Shown in pieces: positions 33,523 to 46,200 of a stretch of DNA of 64,000 nt. The notes beneath the pieces are model-generated. The model had not been told where the DNA came from. It did not search any database and was given only the letters and a program-made list of their open reading frames with translations. The translations under genes and the position numbers were made by a program. The first letter of the stretch is position 1. Each line of letters begins with the position of its first letter. The DNA comes from Hyalella azteca (taxonomy: Eukaryota; Arthropoda; Malacostraca; Amphipoda; Hyalellidae): contig NW_025935713.1 of assembly GCF_000764305.2 (NCBI RefSeq), positions 1 through 64,000 on the forward strand. The letters run 5' to 3'.

Positions 33523-36500
33523 ATGGACTTTTACTATTTGAAGGGAAGTAATTATACTCCTCTTGACTCTCCAGGCTTGCGAATTCTTGGTGTTACAGTC
33601 ATGGGCATGATAACAATCAGTGTTGGGTTGGCTGTGGGGCTTGTAGTGTTCCGCAAGTGGAGGGAAAGGACTTGGGGTTGGTGTACCTGCTCTACAGATA
33701 TGACTGGCAAGGTGAGAATTTTTGTTGCTTGTCAAAAGTTATTGATGCAATAAATCAAGCTGAATTTTAACCTGCAAGAAGTGTTTTTTATCTTATGTAT
33801 TTGTGTTCAGTAAACTTGTTTTTTTTTTGAACTAAAAAATAACTATGAACTTGTTCTGCAAGATAACTGATTTATCGGCTAAATATGTTTTGCTGAAATT
33901 TACTTGTGTTTAGTTTTAAGTGAATATTGTGATCTTTTTGCGTGGAGCTATTAAAGCATCTCTATATTTGAGTGTTTCATTTAAACAAAAAACGATTATT
34001 GAAATGTTGCGATGGTTGGGTTTTAGGTGGTGGTAGTGACGGGCGGCAACAGCGGCATTGGCAAGGAGACGGCTCGTGGGCTTGCGGCCCGGGGCGCGAT
34101 CGTTGTTATGGGCTGCAGAGACGCACGCAAGGCTCAGGAGGCCATCGCTGACATTAGGAAGACGGTCAGCACCGGAGACCTGGTCAGTAACATGCAGTAT
34201 AACCCAGTATTGAATTTTGAAAATTATCAAAGCGAGCTACCGCGTTTTATTATATTTTATTAACTCGCGGTAAAATAATTATTTTCTTGCTTTTTTTGGC
34301 GAGGTGTTTCTGGATCGCGGTAAAATAGGTAGTTATTTCCCTTTTTTTCGTTGAGGTGTTTCTGGAGCTGGACTTGTCTAGTGTGGACAGCATCCGCGTG
34401 TTCGTGTCCCGCCTGTTGACGAAGTTCAAGCGCGTTGACGTGCTTATCAACAACGCTGGCGTCTACTACCCGCCTCAGGACCCTCCTGTGACCACCACGG
34501 AGGTACTTCATGGACGCCATTCATGACCGTCATTCGACTGTACTTGTGACAAAAAACGATTCTTCAAAGTGTTTCTTGAACATTTTTATTATTTATATTA
34601 ATTGAACTTTTAAAAAATAATTTGTAGTATCCATAGCAATCATACTACCTAGTGAACAATGCTACCTGCTTCCTATGTCAAAATTAAACCTTTATTTAAA
34701 AGGGTAAATTGTGGTTAACTTCTAATAGTTTTCTCTGTACGGTAATTCTTTCACAAATAACATTTCTTATCGACGAAAGAGTAGGTATTTACCTTGGTTG
34801 GTAGACATTAATTGGCCGGTGATATACCCAAGGGCTTGGAGATCCATTTTGCGGTGAACCACTTGGGCCATTTCCTCCTAACTCATCTCCTGACGGACGT
34901 CCTCGTCGCCACGCCCCAGTCCCGGTGAGCGCTGCCGCGGGTTGCTTCCTGAACGACGTCAGCACGTGTGAGTTCATAGTTGATTTGCCAAGGCAACGTC
35001 ATCTTATCACTTCGTTCCGTATAACTGTGCAAATTACTTATGACTTTTGAACAAAGCTACTGTATATTTTTGAACTTTTAGTAGTGTAAGTACTGAGCGC
35101 GCTATAGAAAGCAGACTACTCAGCCCTTCGTTTTTCGTGTGTTAATTTTCATCAATTTTTATAATTAAAACAATATCCTACCCAACTCTTCAAATTTAAT
35201 GAAATCATACTATTTAAATTTTGTTATTCTCAAGTATTTTCCGATTATTTTGGAGCTGGATCCTCTTAATTTTTCTCTCTCTTTCGTCACATCCTATTTT
35301 TGTTTATCGCACTAATGGTGGCGTACAGTTGGTGAATGTACCAGGATTGTGGTGGTGTCATCAGAGCTGTATAAATCTGGCCACCTGGATGTGGACGATT
35401 TGTTCAAGAGCGCAAGAGACGGCCGCTCATCCTCCCGTCAGCCGCTCTACAACAACTCCAAGCTAGCCAATCTGCTGCATGCCAGGCAGCTTCACAAAAA
35501 CCTGTCAGGTCTGTCTTCCTCGTTGAACTCAACGAATATTTAAACGAAGTTCCATGTGTAAAACAAATGTCATCGTCCAGAATTCGATTATTATCCTTTA
35601 TCCATGCTTCACACCTCGAGTTTCTGAACCATGATTGCAATATCCAGGTTTAATTATCTGCGAACTTTGACTCGTACTGCTTATTTTTAGTGATCTATAT
35701 AGAAGAGTATTCTTTAATCATATCTAAATTCATTGTAGGTCCACACTCTCCAAAATTTCTCTAATACCTGTGCACTTAGAAGAGTATTCTTTAATCATAA
35801 GGTATCTAAAATCATTGTAGGTCCACACTCTCCAACGTTTCCCTAATACCTGTGCACTTAAAAGAGTATTCTTTAATCATATCTAAAATCATTGTCTGTC
35901 CACGCTCTCCAACGTTTCCCTAATACCTGTGCACTTTAGAGTATTCTTTAATCATATCTGAAATCATTGTAGGTCTACGCTCTCCAACGTTTCCGTAATA
36001 CCTGTGCACTTTAGAGTATTTTTTAATCATATCTAAAATCATTGTAGGTACAGGCTCCCCAACGTTTCCCTAATACCTGTGCACTTCTAGAAACTTGGAC
36101 GCCCTAGTTTCAGGTAGATGACTTTCTTATTTTTTCCCGCAGGTCGGGGCGTGCTGGTGTGTGCGCTCTCGCCAGGCTTCGTTTACACGGGGCTGTTCCG
36201 ACACGCGCTGCGGCAATACTCCTGGATCAAGAGGTTTGCCTTCCTGCCCGTCGCGTATTTCTTCATGAAGACCACCGCGCAGGTGAGCTGCGGTCGACTC
36301 CATCAACTGCAAAATTTTATCTTTGATAACCAGCGCTACAAAACACAATTTATAAACGATTAAGAGTATTTGTGTTCCTACCGTGAAAACACTAGCCATA
36401 CTCTGAATTAGATGTTTTGATACTTTAATTCTGTTAAACAATAACTTTGCATAAACTAAATGTAGCTTAAAGCGCTATATTTATTGCATTTGTAAAGATT

Positions 36501-37405
36501 TTAATTGATCCGAATCTCTAGACGACAGGCATCACAGCAGCTTACTCCTCCTGGTCATATTGTTTACCTTGTGAACTAAATATCTAATATACTCGTAGAG
36601 AACGATAACACAAAGAAGAAATCTTGTGTATTAAATTCGTAATTTTTAGACTGATACGTAGACTGTTATTGTACTTCTAGAAATAATCCCAATTGCTCTC
36701 TAGAGCTTTCGTTTGCTGTTGAGTCCGACGGCGGACTGCCGATCTCTTCAATTAGATTGAGAAGCTGTGGGGCTTTAGTGAGTAAATTTATGCCAACCTC
36801 CATGTTATTTACTTGAAGGTTAAAGCTTGCTTGGATGTTTTGTTTCTAGTGTTTTTATCCCCTTAAAAATTCCATGGTTCCTTATAATTGTTTAATCCCT
36901 CGTATCCCTTCTGTGATCGAAAATCGTTACATAATAATAGTTACGAATTATCCAATATCAGCATGACACATTTTTTTATTTTCCGCGGTCATCTTTGGTT
37001 CAATCGATCGTTCAGTTCTTATCTGGTAATATTACGTTCAAGTCATCAACAGCGTACAAGTCCTAATCATTAAAGAAAACATAGACAGCACCGTGCCGTG
37101 TTTACTAACTTCTGAACTATCTAGTTCATGTGCCTCTCGGATCTAGGATGTTCATGGATCATGTTTCTAGGATGTTCTCGGATCTATCTAGTTCATGTGC
37201 CTAGTTCTCGGAATATTGCCTGTCACAGGGCGCCCAGACGAGCATCCACTGCGCGTGCAGCAGCAAAGTTATGGCGGCGGCCTCCAGCAGCAGCGGCCCG
37301 CCATACTACAGCCACTGCAGGCAGGCGGCGCTGCTGCCTGTCGCCCTCAACGATGAAGCTGCGGCCTCGCTCTGGGAAGCGTCCCTGCGGTTGCTCAGAC
37401 TGTGA
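33523..37405 (+). CDS. Membrane-anchored short-chain dehydrogenase, RDH11-14-like
   Basis: Probable NADP(H)-dependent retinol/retinal-type oxidoreductase on ER or mitochondrial membrane. Coding exons are 33523-33711, 34027-34182, 34356-34502, 34833-34924, 35345-35508, 36143-36282 and 37229-37405. All junctions are GT-AG and in phase, giving 354 residues. An N-terminal hydrophobic segment (about residues 20-40) is followed by the Rossmann start [12 protein letters not shown], then [19 protein letters not shown], the catalytic Ser in VVVSSELYK, the catalytic pair YNNSK (YxxxK) and [12 protein letters not shown]. This order is that of the RDH11/12/13/14 family. The exon holding the ATG begins at an AG acceptor (33482-33483), so a 5' UTR exon probably lies upstream. 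An AATAAA signal follows the stop within about 20 bases. Exact substrate cannot be read from sequence. Introns hold a duplicated acceptor near 34299, a 5-unit minisatellite (35.7-36.1 kb), and the 3' end is copied at 38266-38607. Confidence 0.88.
34263..34362 (+). repeat. ~50-bp tandem duplication over the exon 3 acceptor
   Basis: Two adjacent copies of a unit with CGCGGTAAAATA, a pyrimidine run and GAG|GTGTTTCTGGA. The second copy holds the true acceptor before exon 3 (34356). The first provides a decoy acceptor at about 34299. Confidence 0.75.
35701..36090 (+). repeat. Intronic minisatellite, five ~77-83-bp units
   Basis: Units share GAGTATTCTTTAATCATATC, ATCATTGTAGGTCCAC and CCCTAATACCTGTGCACTT. 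It lies in intron 5 of the dehydrogenase gene. Each unit holds a GTAGGT that resembles a splice donor. Confidence 0.85.
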
Positions 37406-38265
37406 GCACAATTTTACACCCATAATAAAAATGAAAACCAAGACCTGGCAAAGTTCGCCACATATGCGTCTAGAATACTCAGAGGTACGGCTTAAAAAGA
37501 AATATTCAATGTAAATATAGAAACGAATATTCGGAAGTCGTCCATGGCCAAATTTATATAGTAAGCAACACTTAGGTGCTACGTATAATGTTCATGAAAC
37601 ATTTTCTGCGGATACAAAACCGTCGATGTTATTCGTACCCGAGAGCTTGGTCATGAGAGACTCCTGGTAATGAGGGAGACTCCCGGTAAAGTAACGTTTG
37701 AATGGACCTTTTAATACATCGTCGAGGAGCGAAGCAAAAATTATTGTTTTTGACAATTGCACCGCCAAGATTCGACGATTATCTAAAAAAAATCTTCGCA
37801 ATCCTCCGGAATTTGTCGGAATATTTATGAGATTTGTTTTTAATGTCGTTATAAGGTTAAATTGTGGACTTACTGAGCTGGTCTTTGGTGTGGCTCCTTG
37901 ACAGAGGCCACACAGTTTAGTAAGATGTGCCATGAGATTCTATAAGGTAAACCAGTTAAACTGATATAGCTATTCCTAGTGTCAGTGCTGTCATTATCTT
38001 GACACATTTGGGTGTTACGGGACCTTGCTGTTGTTATCTTCACTGTGATTCCAATCTTATTTGCTCAGCGAAGTTTGTCTTAAGAAACTGACACTGCAGA
38101 CGAACCTCAAATGCTCATTTTGATCGAGGACGATTGTTTCTTTGCACCGACAAACAGGTATGAAGAAAGTGAGCTCAAGGGATGACCTGTTTGCGTACGA
38201 AGTAGGTTGACTCGCAACATTTGAATTTTGTCAAGTCTAAGAGCCAGGTAAGTTATACACTTATT

Positions 38266-38630
38266 ATACTACAGCCACTGCAGGCAGGCGGCGCTGCTGC
38301 CTGTCGCCCTCAACGATGAAGCTGCGGCCTCGCTCTGGGAAGCGTCCCTGCGGTTGCTCAGACTGTGAGCACAATTTTACACCCATAATAAAAATGAAAA
38401 CCAAGACCTGGCAAAGTTCGCCACATATGAGTCTAGAATACTCAGAGGTACGGCTTAAAAAGAAATATTCAATGTAAATATAGAAACGAATATTCGGAAG
38501 TCGTCCATGGCCAAATTTATATAGTAAGCAACACTTAGGTGCTACGTATAATGTTCATGAAACATTTTCTGCGGATACAAAACCGTCGATGTTATTCGTA
38601 CCCGAGACGACAAGTCTCGGGTACGAATAG
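38266..38630 (+). repeat. Near-identical copy of the dehydrogenase 3' end
   Basis: 38266-38607 repeats 37303-37644 with one mismatch seen in 342 bp. It includes the last ~34 codons, stop and poly(A) signal of the gene. It is followed by a short segment making a 14-bp inverted repeat (ATTCGTACCCGAGA with TCTCGGGTACGAAT). The whole insert is bracketed by a 30-bp direct repeat starting TCTAAGAGCCAGG (38236-38265 and 38631-38660). The copied exon lacks an upstream reading frame and is non-functional by itself. Confidence 0.85.
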
Positions 38631-38660
38631 TCTAAGAGCCAGGTAAGTTATACACTTATT

Positions 38661-40549
38661 TGGCTTCAAGTGCAATTATGAATTATTTTTTGTCACAGTC
38701 TTGCGTAGTCTAATAAGTTGACTCTGATTAATATGATAAATCAGAACAGGAAGCTAAATGATCTCATTTACTATAGAATTGTGAAAATAAGAAGCACAGA
38801 TTCGCATGATGGATGATATGGTCGTGAAGGTAGCATGCAAAAAAAGTGAATCACGTATCGGTTATTCTCAAAAAAGGAGTCCAACTGGAAATACAATCGC
38901 AGGGGTGTCAAGCAGGCGCCATGTATAAATTTCTTCTATATTTAGATGATAAATATCCATACATTCTCTAATCGCCTGAATATCAATTATATTGGAAGGT
39001 TTCCACACAGTATTGAATTTCTTTATCCCATCGTAATTTGCCAGTGACCAATGCAACAGTTATATTACTCTAGCAATGACTCGTATTGTGATGAAATGGG
39101 CCAGCTAAAGAATGGACGTATCTAGAAGCAGATCTTACGACAGTCTGAAGTTGAAAACTTCCTCCTCCTCCCCCATGTATCAAATCAAGATTATTAGGAA
39201 ACCTTGACTCGTCGGACGAACATTTGTTCCGATAAAAATTAAAAGTAGGTACGTATTCTTATATAGACATTGTAACCTTCACATTTACCTTATGACCTTA
39301 TCATACGGTTAACTTTGTCACTTAGAACAACAATAGCATTGCTTCCAGCAGCGAATCAAATGGTATGAAAATTTTTAGGGCAAATCTAGATTCCTGAAGA
39401 AGCATATGATGGTGCACAATTTATAAGCGAAATGACGCATTTAGTGCCAGCTCACGCTGCATATTTAATGAAGGATTTAAAACACGATGCATTGATAATA
39501 AGAATCAAGTTGTTGAATGTATTGAGTACATTTCACGTATATTAAATTCGGACATAAACTCCTAGTCAATGCAAGAGTAGCGAAAGAATGATCGTTAATC
39601 ACGGGTTGCAACTTCATTCTGCGACCTAAAGCCAAATTGATTTCAGTGGCATTTGCTTCGTTCTCCAGAAATATAATGACGGACCACGGTGATCAATCAC
39701 CGAGTCAATCAGTTATTATTGATAGCGCGCCATCGCTACGGCTTAAATTTAGAAACGTATGTGGACGCAGAATAAAAATACACAACTCTTTAAAGAAAAC
39801 ATCAAAGCCATCCGTTTATAATTTTTCCAGGATATCTATTCGTAGACAAATAATTCAAAACAACATTCATAACACACCAAAGCTTTTGGACTAGGCGATA
39901 TCACTCATTCCTGAGTGATTTTATAAATACATCAGAAGCAAATTCATTATGATACATATTAATATAGTAAAATTCGTAAGCTTGGATTAGTCAATCCACT
40001 ATGAAACATGTTGCAAAATAAGCATTAAATAAACTCGTAAATTACACGTGAGGTCCACTGAAACAACATCGGAACAAATTTCGAAGTCATGATTCGAAGT
40101 GGGTGGAAGTTCCGTCCTGATCTTATTTGCGCATAAATTTCGTCGAAACCTAACAACGGCCTCGCTCACAGTAATACTAAATTAAGAATCGCGTTGCGAA
40201 TGAAAATAAATTACGGACTAAGGTGACCATTATGAGATCGTTTCCGCGAGCGATATCACACCCTGGTTCCAATAATACAAGCCAAAGCATTTTCTGAAAT
40301 AGTGATGAAAGTTCAATAAGAATTTTATGCGAATATCCAGACGCAAAACAAATAGGAAATCAAAGAATGAATTAAGATCAGAAGCAACACACGACCAAAT
40401 ATTTACAGTTCTTAAAAATCAACCTAAACCCTCTACGTAAATACATGCCCACCCAGACCACTAAAAAAAATTCATATTAAAATCAAGTTCAAATGAAAAC
40501 CGGGTTTAGGAATGCAACATAATGCAACGAATATGATGCCGGGCTCAGG
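38661..40549. other. Intergenic, no supported gene
   Basis: AT-rich. The longest frames (38868-39056 minus, 39637-39894 plus) lack recognisable domains. Confidence 0.5.
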
Positions 40550-40740
40550 AGCTGCGGTGGTGCAGTGGTGAGAGACTCTGTCTCTCGCACCCAGCTCCCG
40601 GGTTCGAGTCCCACTGAGGACAAGTTCTTCCGGGTAGCTCAGCTCATGGTCAACTCGGCCATTCATCTAATTCTGGTCGATAAATGAGTACCTGCCTTAT
40701 CCAGGGTGTTGTGTAATGCAATAAAATGGTTTTGGCTGGT
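40550..40740 (+). repeat. tRNA-derived SINE
   Basis: An A-box-like TGGTGCAGTGGTGAGAG (about 40558-40574) and B-box GGTTCGAGTCC (40601-40611) are spaced as in tRNA genes. The anticodon-arm region does not fold into a clean tRNA, and the sequence runs on to a non-tRNA tail ending AATAAAATGG near 40730. Confidence 0.65.
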
Positions 40741-43101
40741 CAGCGAGCCAGTGATAGTCGTAGAACTACCAGTGGCACCAAGTGCCCGGGAAAACTGACC
40801 TATCACCCGCCCCTCCCTAGTCGCCACTACCAGGATGAACAATTACACACATGCTCGGCTCAGTATATCGATGTAAGTGAAACAGCTTATGAAAAAAAAG
40901 AGCTAAAGTTGTGATGGTGACGGAAATAACATACAAATTGCTACTTTTAAAATGAATAGCGCGCTAAGAGGTATCAATTACAACCAATAGTGATGCCAGA
41001 TTAAGTCCACTCGCATTTCATAAAAATCTCGCGTCCATATTGCTATCACTTTTGGATGCTAGGTTGAGAACCAAAAAACTACGCTACGTTAGTGTTAGCT
41101 CTTAGGCTGGTGAACGATAGCTGAAATATTCTTAAATATTGAACTCCGTGGCCTCCTGTTAGATTAGTTTAGAAGACACTCTAATCGTGCATTATTTAAA
41201 GGCACACTCGCAAGCAATCGGCGTTTACCGCATGAGCTGCTTACCTCAAAAGGAAAGAATAATAAAATAATGCACAAATTCAGTCTGCTTGATCAATGAA
41301 CAGGAAAGCGCGAGTCCGTTCATAAGATGTACAGACGACGTCACGGAAATTGATTTGGTTATAACGATAAAATACTTGCATGATAGAAGTTAAGATTAAA
41401 GCTCAATGAATTCAATATTAAAGTACTTAAAACACACATTTCCTTAGAGTGCAAGAGTTGCACACTGAACCCTGAAGGCGAGTGGTGGTAATCAAGAGAA
41501 GACTATCAGTCCTGAAATCCTAGCTTCTACGTAGCAATACTTGAAATAGTAAGAACACACAAACTCATAATCAATTTGCAGCAAAATCCCCGCAAAAACT
41601 ACATAAAAATGTAGGAAGGCGTCACTGCGCGGCAGATCATCAGGCATTTTAATCAACCAAATTATGCAGTAGCAGGATACGCTTTATATTCAACATTTGA
41701 GCGATTCCTACGTCAGCCGACCTAAACTTATTGTTCGTATCAATAATTGTTCAAGCACAATAGAAGCAGATGATGGTATTTTCGGCCAGCGTATCTCAAA
41801 ATAATTGAATGATCAACGATATTCCAATCTTACTCGTCATATATATACACATAAGGTTCAGGAAAGCAAAAATCAGTTATATTTTGTCATCACGTTTCCA
41901 CAGTTTAAGCCGAGATGCGGGTTCTTTTCATAGAGATCGAGTGGAGCGCCTTTGGAAAAGTTCATTATAATGCTGAGAATGCTCAAAGGACCAAAACTAC
42001 ACCCATTTATCTAAATTGATTTTGACAGAGAAACCAAAGAACTCAACAGATAACGGGAATAATTAACTTATTAATCCGTTTGAATATCAGGTGGATATAT
42101 ATTGCAGCAAGCACGGTTTCCACCTTAATTTTCACAATGGGTGTTGATGGAAAAAAATTATCCCCAAAAAGTCGTGTCTATGTGTGGAAATTTCTATAGT
42201 ATAATAGGAATCACACTACTTGATTGATGAAAACGAACGAAAGATGTTCACAACATTAATAATTAATGGAATGCGCAAGGAGGTGCATTATTTGAAGCAT
42301 TCGATTGTGTAAATCCGCTCAATCATTTGCTATAAAATGTCTACATTTAATCATATAACAAAAGAAGAAGCCGGCTGAGTTAAGAGGACGCGCTATATCA
42401 GCCTGAGAGAGCTGAAGTCAACAAGTTAGGTTGCGCTCCACGACGCAACAAAGTTGTTGAGGGAGCGAGGCCTCGGACGCTCGGGCAGACGGGCTGGGAA
42501 CACAGCTAGCGCGTGGTGGTGAGGCGTCCTGCGTGGACGGCGACGTGCGAGGCGCCCGGGGGAGAGATCTTGACAGGGACGTTTACACAGAGTGGGAGTG
42601 TCTTCTACACAGGAGTGGAGAGAGTTGTCTACACAAGGTTGATACTCGTGGTCTTCACGGAGTTGATGCGTGTAGTCTATACGGGGTTTGTATGTGTGCT
42701 CTCCACGATGACCTCTTCAAGGTTTCCGTCCCCTGAAACGTTATGATTACATTATTTAGAGCCAAGATACGCCTTCAATTCAGAGAATCTTGAAATACAT
42801 CAGAATGTTATATGCTTAACTTCAAATGGTGATGATTATAACGTATAACAAAAATATAACGAGTATCCAAGATCGGCACAAGGCTTATAACACTACGTAT
42901 CATCAAGTTTGTCAACAAAACGTAAACTTAAAGATGTTAATGTTAGCTACATAGCAGAGTTAGGTGTGTTAGGTTGTGGTGGTGGCTGAGGTTAACATAA
43001 AGTCAATTATGTCCTTAATTCTTGACATGACAACGGGCGTGTATAGCAGAGTAAGACTGACTGTTGGCTAGGAAGTGGTGGTGGCCGAGCTAAACATCAA
43101 G
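40741..43101. other. Intergenic; GC-rich patch with 24-bp degenerate repeat
   Basis: 40.7-42.4 kb shows nothing. At 42430-42740 the DNA is GC-rich and holds about five degenerate 24-bp units (GTTGTCTACACAAGG type, 42597-42715), open in one plus frame because of the period. 42975-43100 holds two partial ~90-bp copies of the end of the palmitoyltransferase last exon (GACATGACAACG, GAGTAAGACTGACTGTTGGC). Confidence 0.5.
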
Positions 43102-43288
43102 TCAATAAGTCATTAATATATGACATGACAACGTGCGAGTAGGTATATCAGAGTAAGACTGACTGTTGGCCAGGAAGTGGTGGTGGCCGAGGTTGTCCCA
43201 GTCAGTGTTGCTGTAGTCGCTGCTGGCCAACAGGCCGTCCATGTCCTCATCAATACAGCGCTGTGGGTAGGACACTCCGTCGCCCAAA
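43102..43288 (-). CDS. ZDHHC15: Last coding exon of the palmitoyltransferase
   Basis: The acceptor TGTGGGCAG precedes 43288. The reading frame continues from exon 7 or from the alternative exon. It encodes the cytosolic tail, with SLGDGVSYP, an acidic [10 protein letters not shown] segment and an NTDWDN segment, resembling the tail of vertebrate ZDHHC15 (GDGHSFP then NPLLA). It ends LSCHILMTY and TAA. The 3' part of the exon and following DNA are copied twice as about 90-bp partial repeats at roughly 42975-43100. The true 3' end of the reading frame could therefore have been altered by that duplication. Confidence 0.75.
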
Positions 43289-46200
43289 CTGCCCACACAC
43301 AAATAATTGAAATTTCACCCACCACAGCCACGGCGACTACTAGTCTCTTGTGGCCAGAAATACTGGCTCTAGGAATTGAATTCTTAGTATGGCAAGAAAA
43401 TATTCCAATATGAGATTAATAATTAGAACGTGGGGGCTTCATTACATGACCCAAAGCAGTAAATACATGTCGTAAAATATTAATGCATTTCGTAAATACC
43501 TTGTATTCAATAATATTCAAATCACATTCTGCAAATCAGGAAAAATTTCATCAATATTTTGGCCGTTGTGGCTCATGTGGTTAATGTTAGACCAAACATC
43601 TTTCAATCAAAAGAGATACCTACATTAGAATACGAGCTTATCAAGAGACTTACAGCTTAGAATGCCATATGGTAAGGAAAAAACAGGATAATTTATTGTT
43701 TGAAAGTCGTAAGCAAGCCGAAAAAAGAGGAAAGTAGCAAATCAGAAAATAGGAACCCAGGAAAGCATTCAGTAAAGCATCGATTTTGCGACAATGAGAA
43801 CAGCCAAACATCTGAGGCAGATGACGAAACTGTGTCATGCACAAACAAAACTCTATTATATGAAAGATCAATTGGATGGAGACGAACTCTGTGAAGACCA
43901 GAACAAAGAGATTAAATAGAGGATATTATTTTTTTGCAAAATAGAGTCCTATGCTTTCGAAAAAAACATTTTAAGCTTTAAAACCCAAGTTTTTGTTTCC
44001 TTCAATAATCTTGGTTAGAATTTACCAATCACAGAACAAAGCTTACCGTGAAAAAGGATACAATGCATGAAGGTTAAAACCATATTACAATCAACATTTT
44101 TATTTCCTTAACTTTACTTCAAATCGATCCAACGGAGGCAAGAACCGGGCAGCCGAAAAGCTGAAATATTTTATCTCCACTTTATTATCTATTTTCATCT
44201 GGAAGTCTTCTAATATCACCAACGGCTAAGTGAATACATTGGCAACCTCTTAGTGGTTCACTGGAGAAATTGGTGAGCTTTATTGAAATATTCCCAAGTT
44301 AATTAAAAGATGATGGCAGGAGTTAGGGGGCCAGCGAGGTCGATGAAGTGATGCAGCAGAGAGTGATGCCGTGCACAGCAGAAACAAAGTAGCTTCAATT
44401 AAAAATATATTTTTATAAGAAAAATATTATATACAAAAAGCCAAAATTCTCAAAGATTAGTAAAAAAAATTAAAAAAAACTTCAGTACAAATCAATACAT
44501 TAATAGTAAGGAATCCAAACGAGAAACGAGCAGCAACGTTACGATGTAATAGTAAAAGACAAGTAAGAACCTCAGCCAAACTCATCACGTTTAACGCGGC
44601 ACTTCAACTAGGAAACGGAGAAATTCAAATGAAGCAGACCAAACACTGCGTAGATAGCACACACACATCAATAAGAAAACCACATCCGACTGCACAACGA
44701 GCACACCAACAGTGAAGGATGCACATCATAACCGAGGAGATATTGGATGATTACAACTAAGAACAAAGGAAAAGCTCAAGGGAAAACTAGAGAACAAAAA
44801 GGTAATAAGTACTGCAAGGATAAGATGCGGAATATTAAGTACCTGTTAGAGTTGGTGCTGCCGTACGATGGTGGTGACGATGATGAAGAGGAGAGGGGTT
44901 GTGGTGGTGGTGGTGGTGGTGAGGGTTGTGTTGGAGGTGAGGAGGAGGTAGAGACACCATAGCAAGAAGGCGAGCGATCAAACTTGAGCGGATAAGTGAC
45001 ACCGTCACCCAAGCTGGGGAGTGATTCACTTAGTAGCTACTAATGACTCCATTCTCTGAATTATGGCTAATGATAACCAAGCCACGCATAATACAACGGG
45101 ACTGAGCAAAGTGAAGTTATGAGCACGTAATGCGCTTCATTACATCATTAATTTGAATATCACATACCGGTAATTATTGACTGTATCACATCTGTTCAAG
45201 TCAAACGGAGACTTCTAAAAATTGCTCAATGAAGTACTGTGTCAGGACTTCCTTGAACGCCAAATGCTGATCAACGTTAGTCTAAAAGTTTATTGCATTC
45301 TTAGTTCAAGAAGATTATTTGAATTTTAATTTCTCGAGTAGTTTTGGCGAGAATTTATTAATATGAATGAACATGACCTGAACTGTCATACAAATCATGC
45401 GGACCGGCAGCTTTTCCTAACATTGCTGACACGGGATGAATACGACATGACAACAATCAGGATAGAAACTCAGAATGAAACTACAAAACTATGAATGAAA
45501 CGAGAATAAAAATAATGAGAGTTAAAATAGGGTTTGAATGTAAATATCTTGGAAAGACCATTCATTCATACATAACAAACAAGTGGAGCTTCAGAGGAAA
45601 ACATAAGAAGCAAGGTACCTAAAAGTAGGGACAGGAATTGACGGACTACATCAAATAGTTACACAAGTTCAATTGTCCGGCAACGGAAATAATAAAGTAA
45701 ATTCTATTTACCAACTGCATCAAATACATCAAATTGACGGGATACATAAAATATTTACATAAATAAAATTGACCGGCTACATTAAATAATTACAGATATT
45801 CAATTAACTGGCCTAATCAGAGAATTACATACATATTCATTCAAATTCTCATGACTTCACTTTTCATCTAAAACAAACGTATGAAAGTTGAACACTAGAA
45901 AAAAAATATTGAAGGCGGAAAGTTTCAGAAAAAAAGTGAAGCTAGAGTATAGACCTGTATTTTGCATGTTTCAATTCAAGTTTAATTTAGCTAGTAAAAA
46001 AATGGCATCATTTATAAAAAAAGTGGTCTAAGTTACCCCATTTTACGGTATCACTGATACAGATGTAGTAATCCAAGTACACGAAGATAAATATCAAATC
46101 TTCCTATGTGATAAACCAAAATATATTTGCCATTAGGCAAATATATTTTCTTTCCCATCAAACGCTAAGATTTTTTATTCTCAGATAAAACTATTTTGAA

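Noticed and set aside
33514..34520. Minus-strand frames over the dehydrogenase exons
   Set aside because: These are reverse-frame shadows of coding exons whose plus-strand translation has clear SDR motifs and in-phase splice sites.
37303..38607. A second functional dehydrogenase gene
   Set aside because: Only the final coding part and 3' region are copied. There is no upstream exon or acceptor for the copy.
40550..40640. A tRNA gene
   Set aside because: A and B boxes are present, but the rest does not fold as a tRNA and it continues into a long tail ending in an A-rich stretch, so it is a tRNA-derived SINE.
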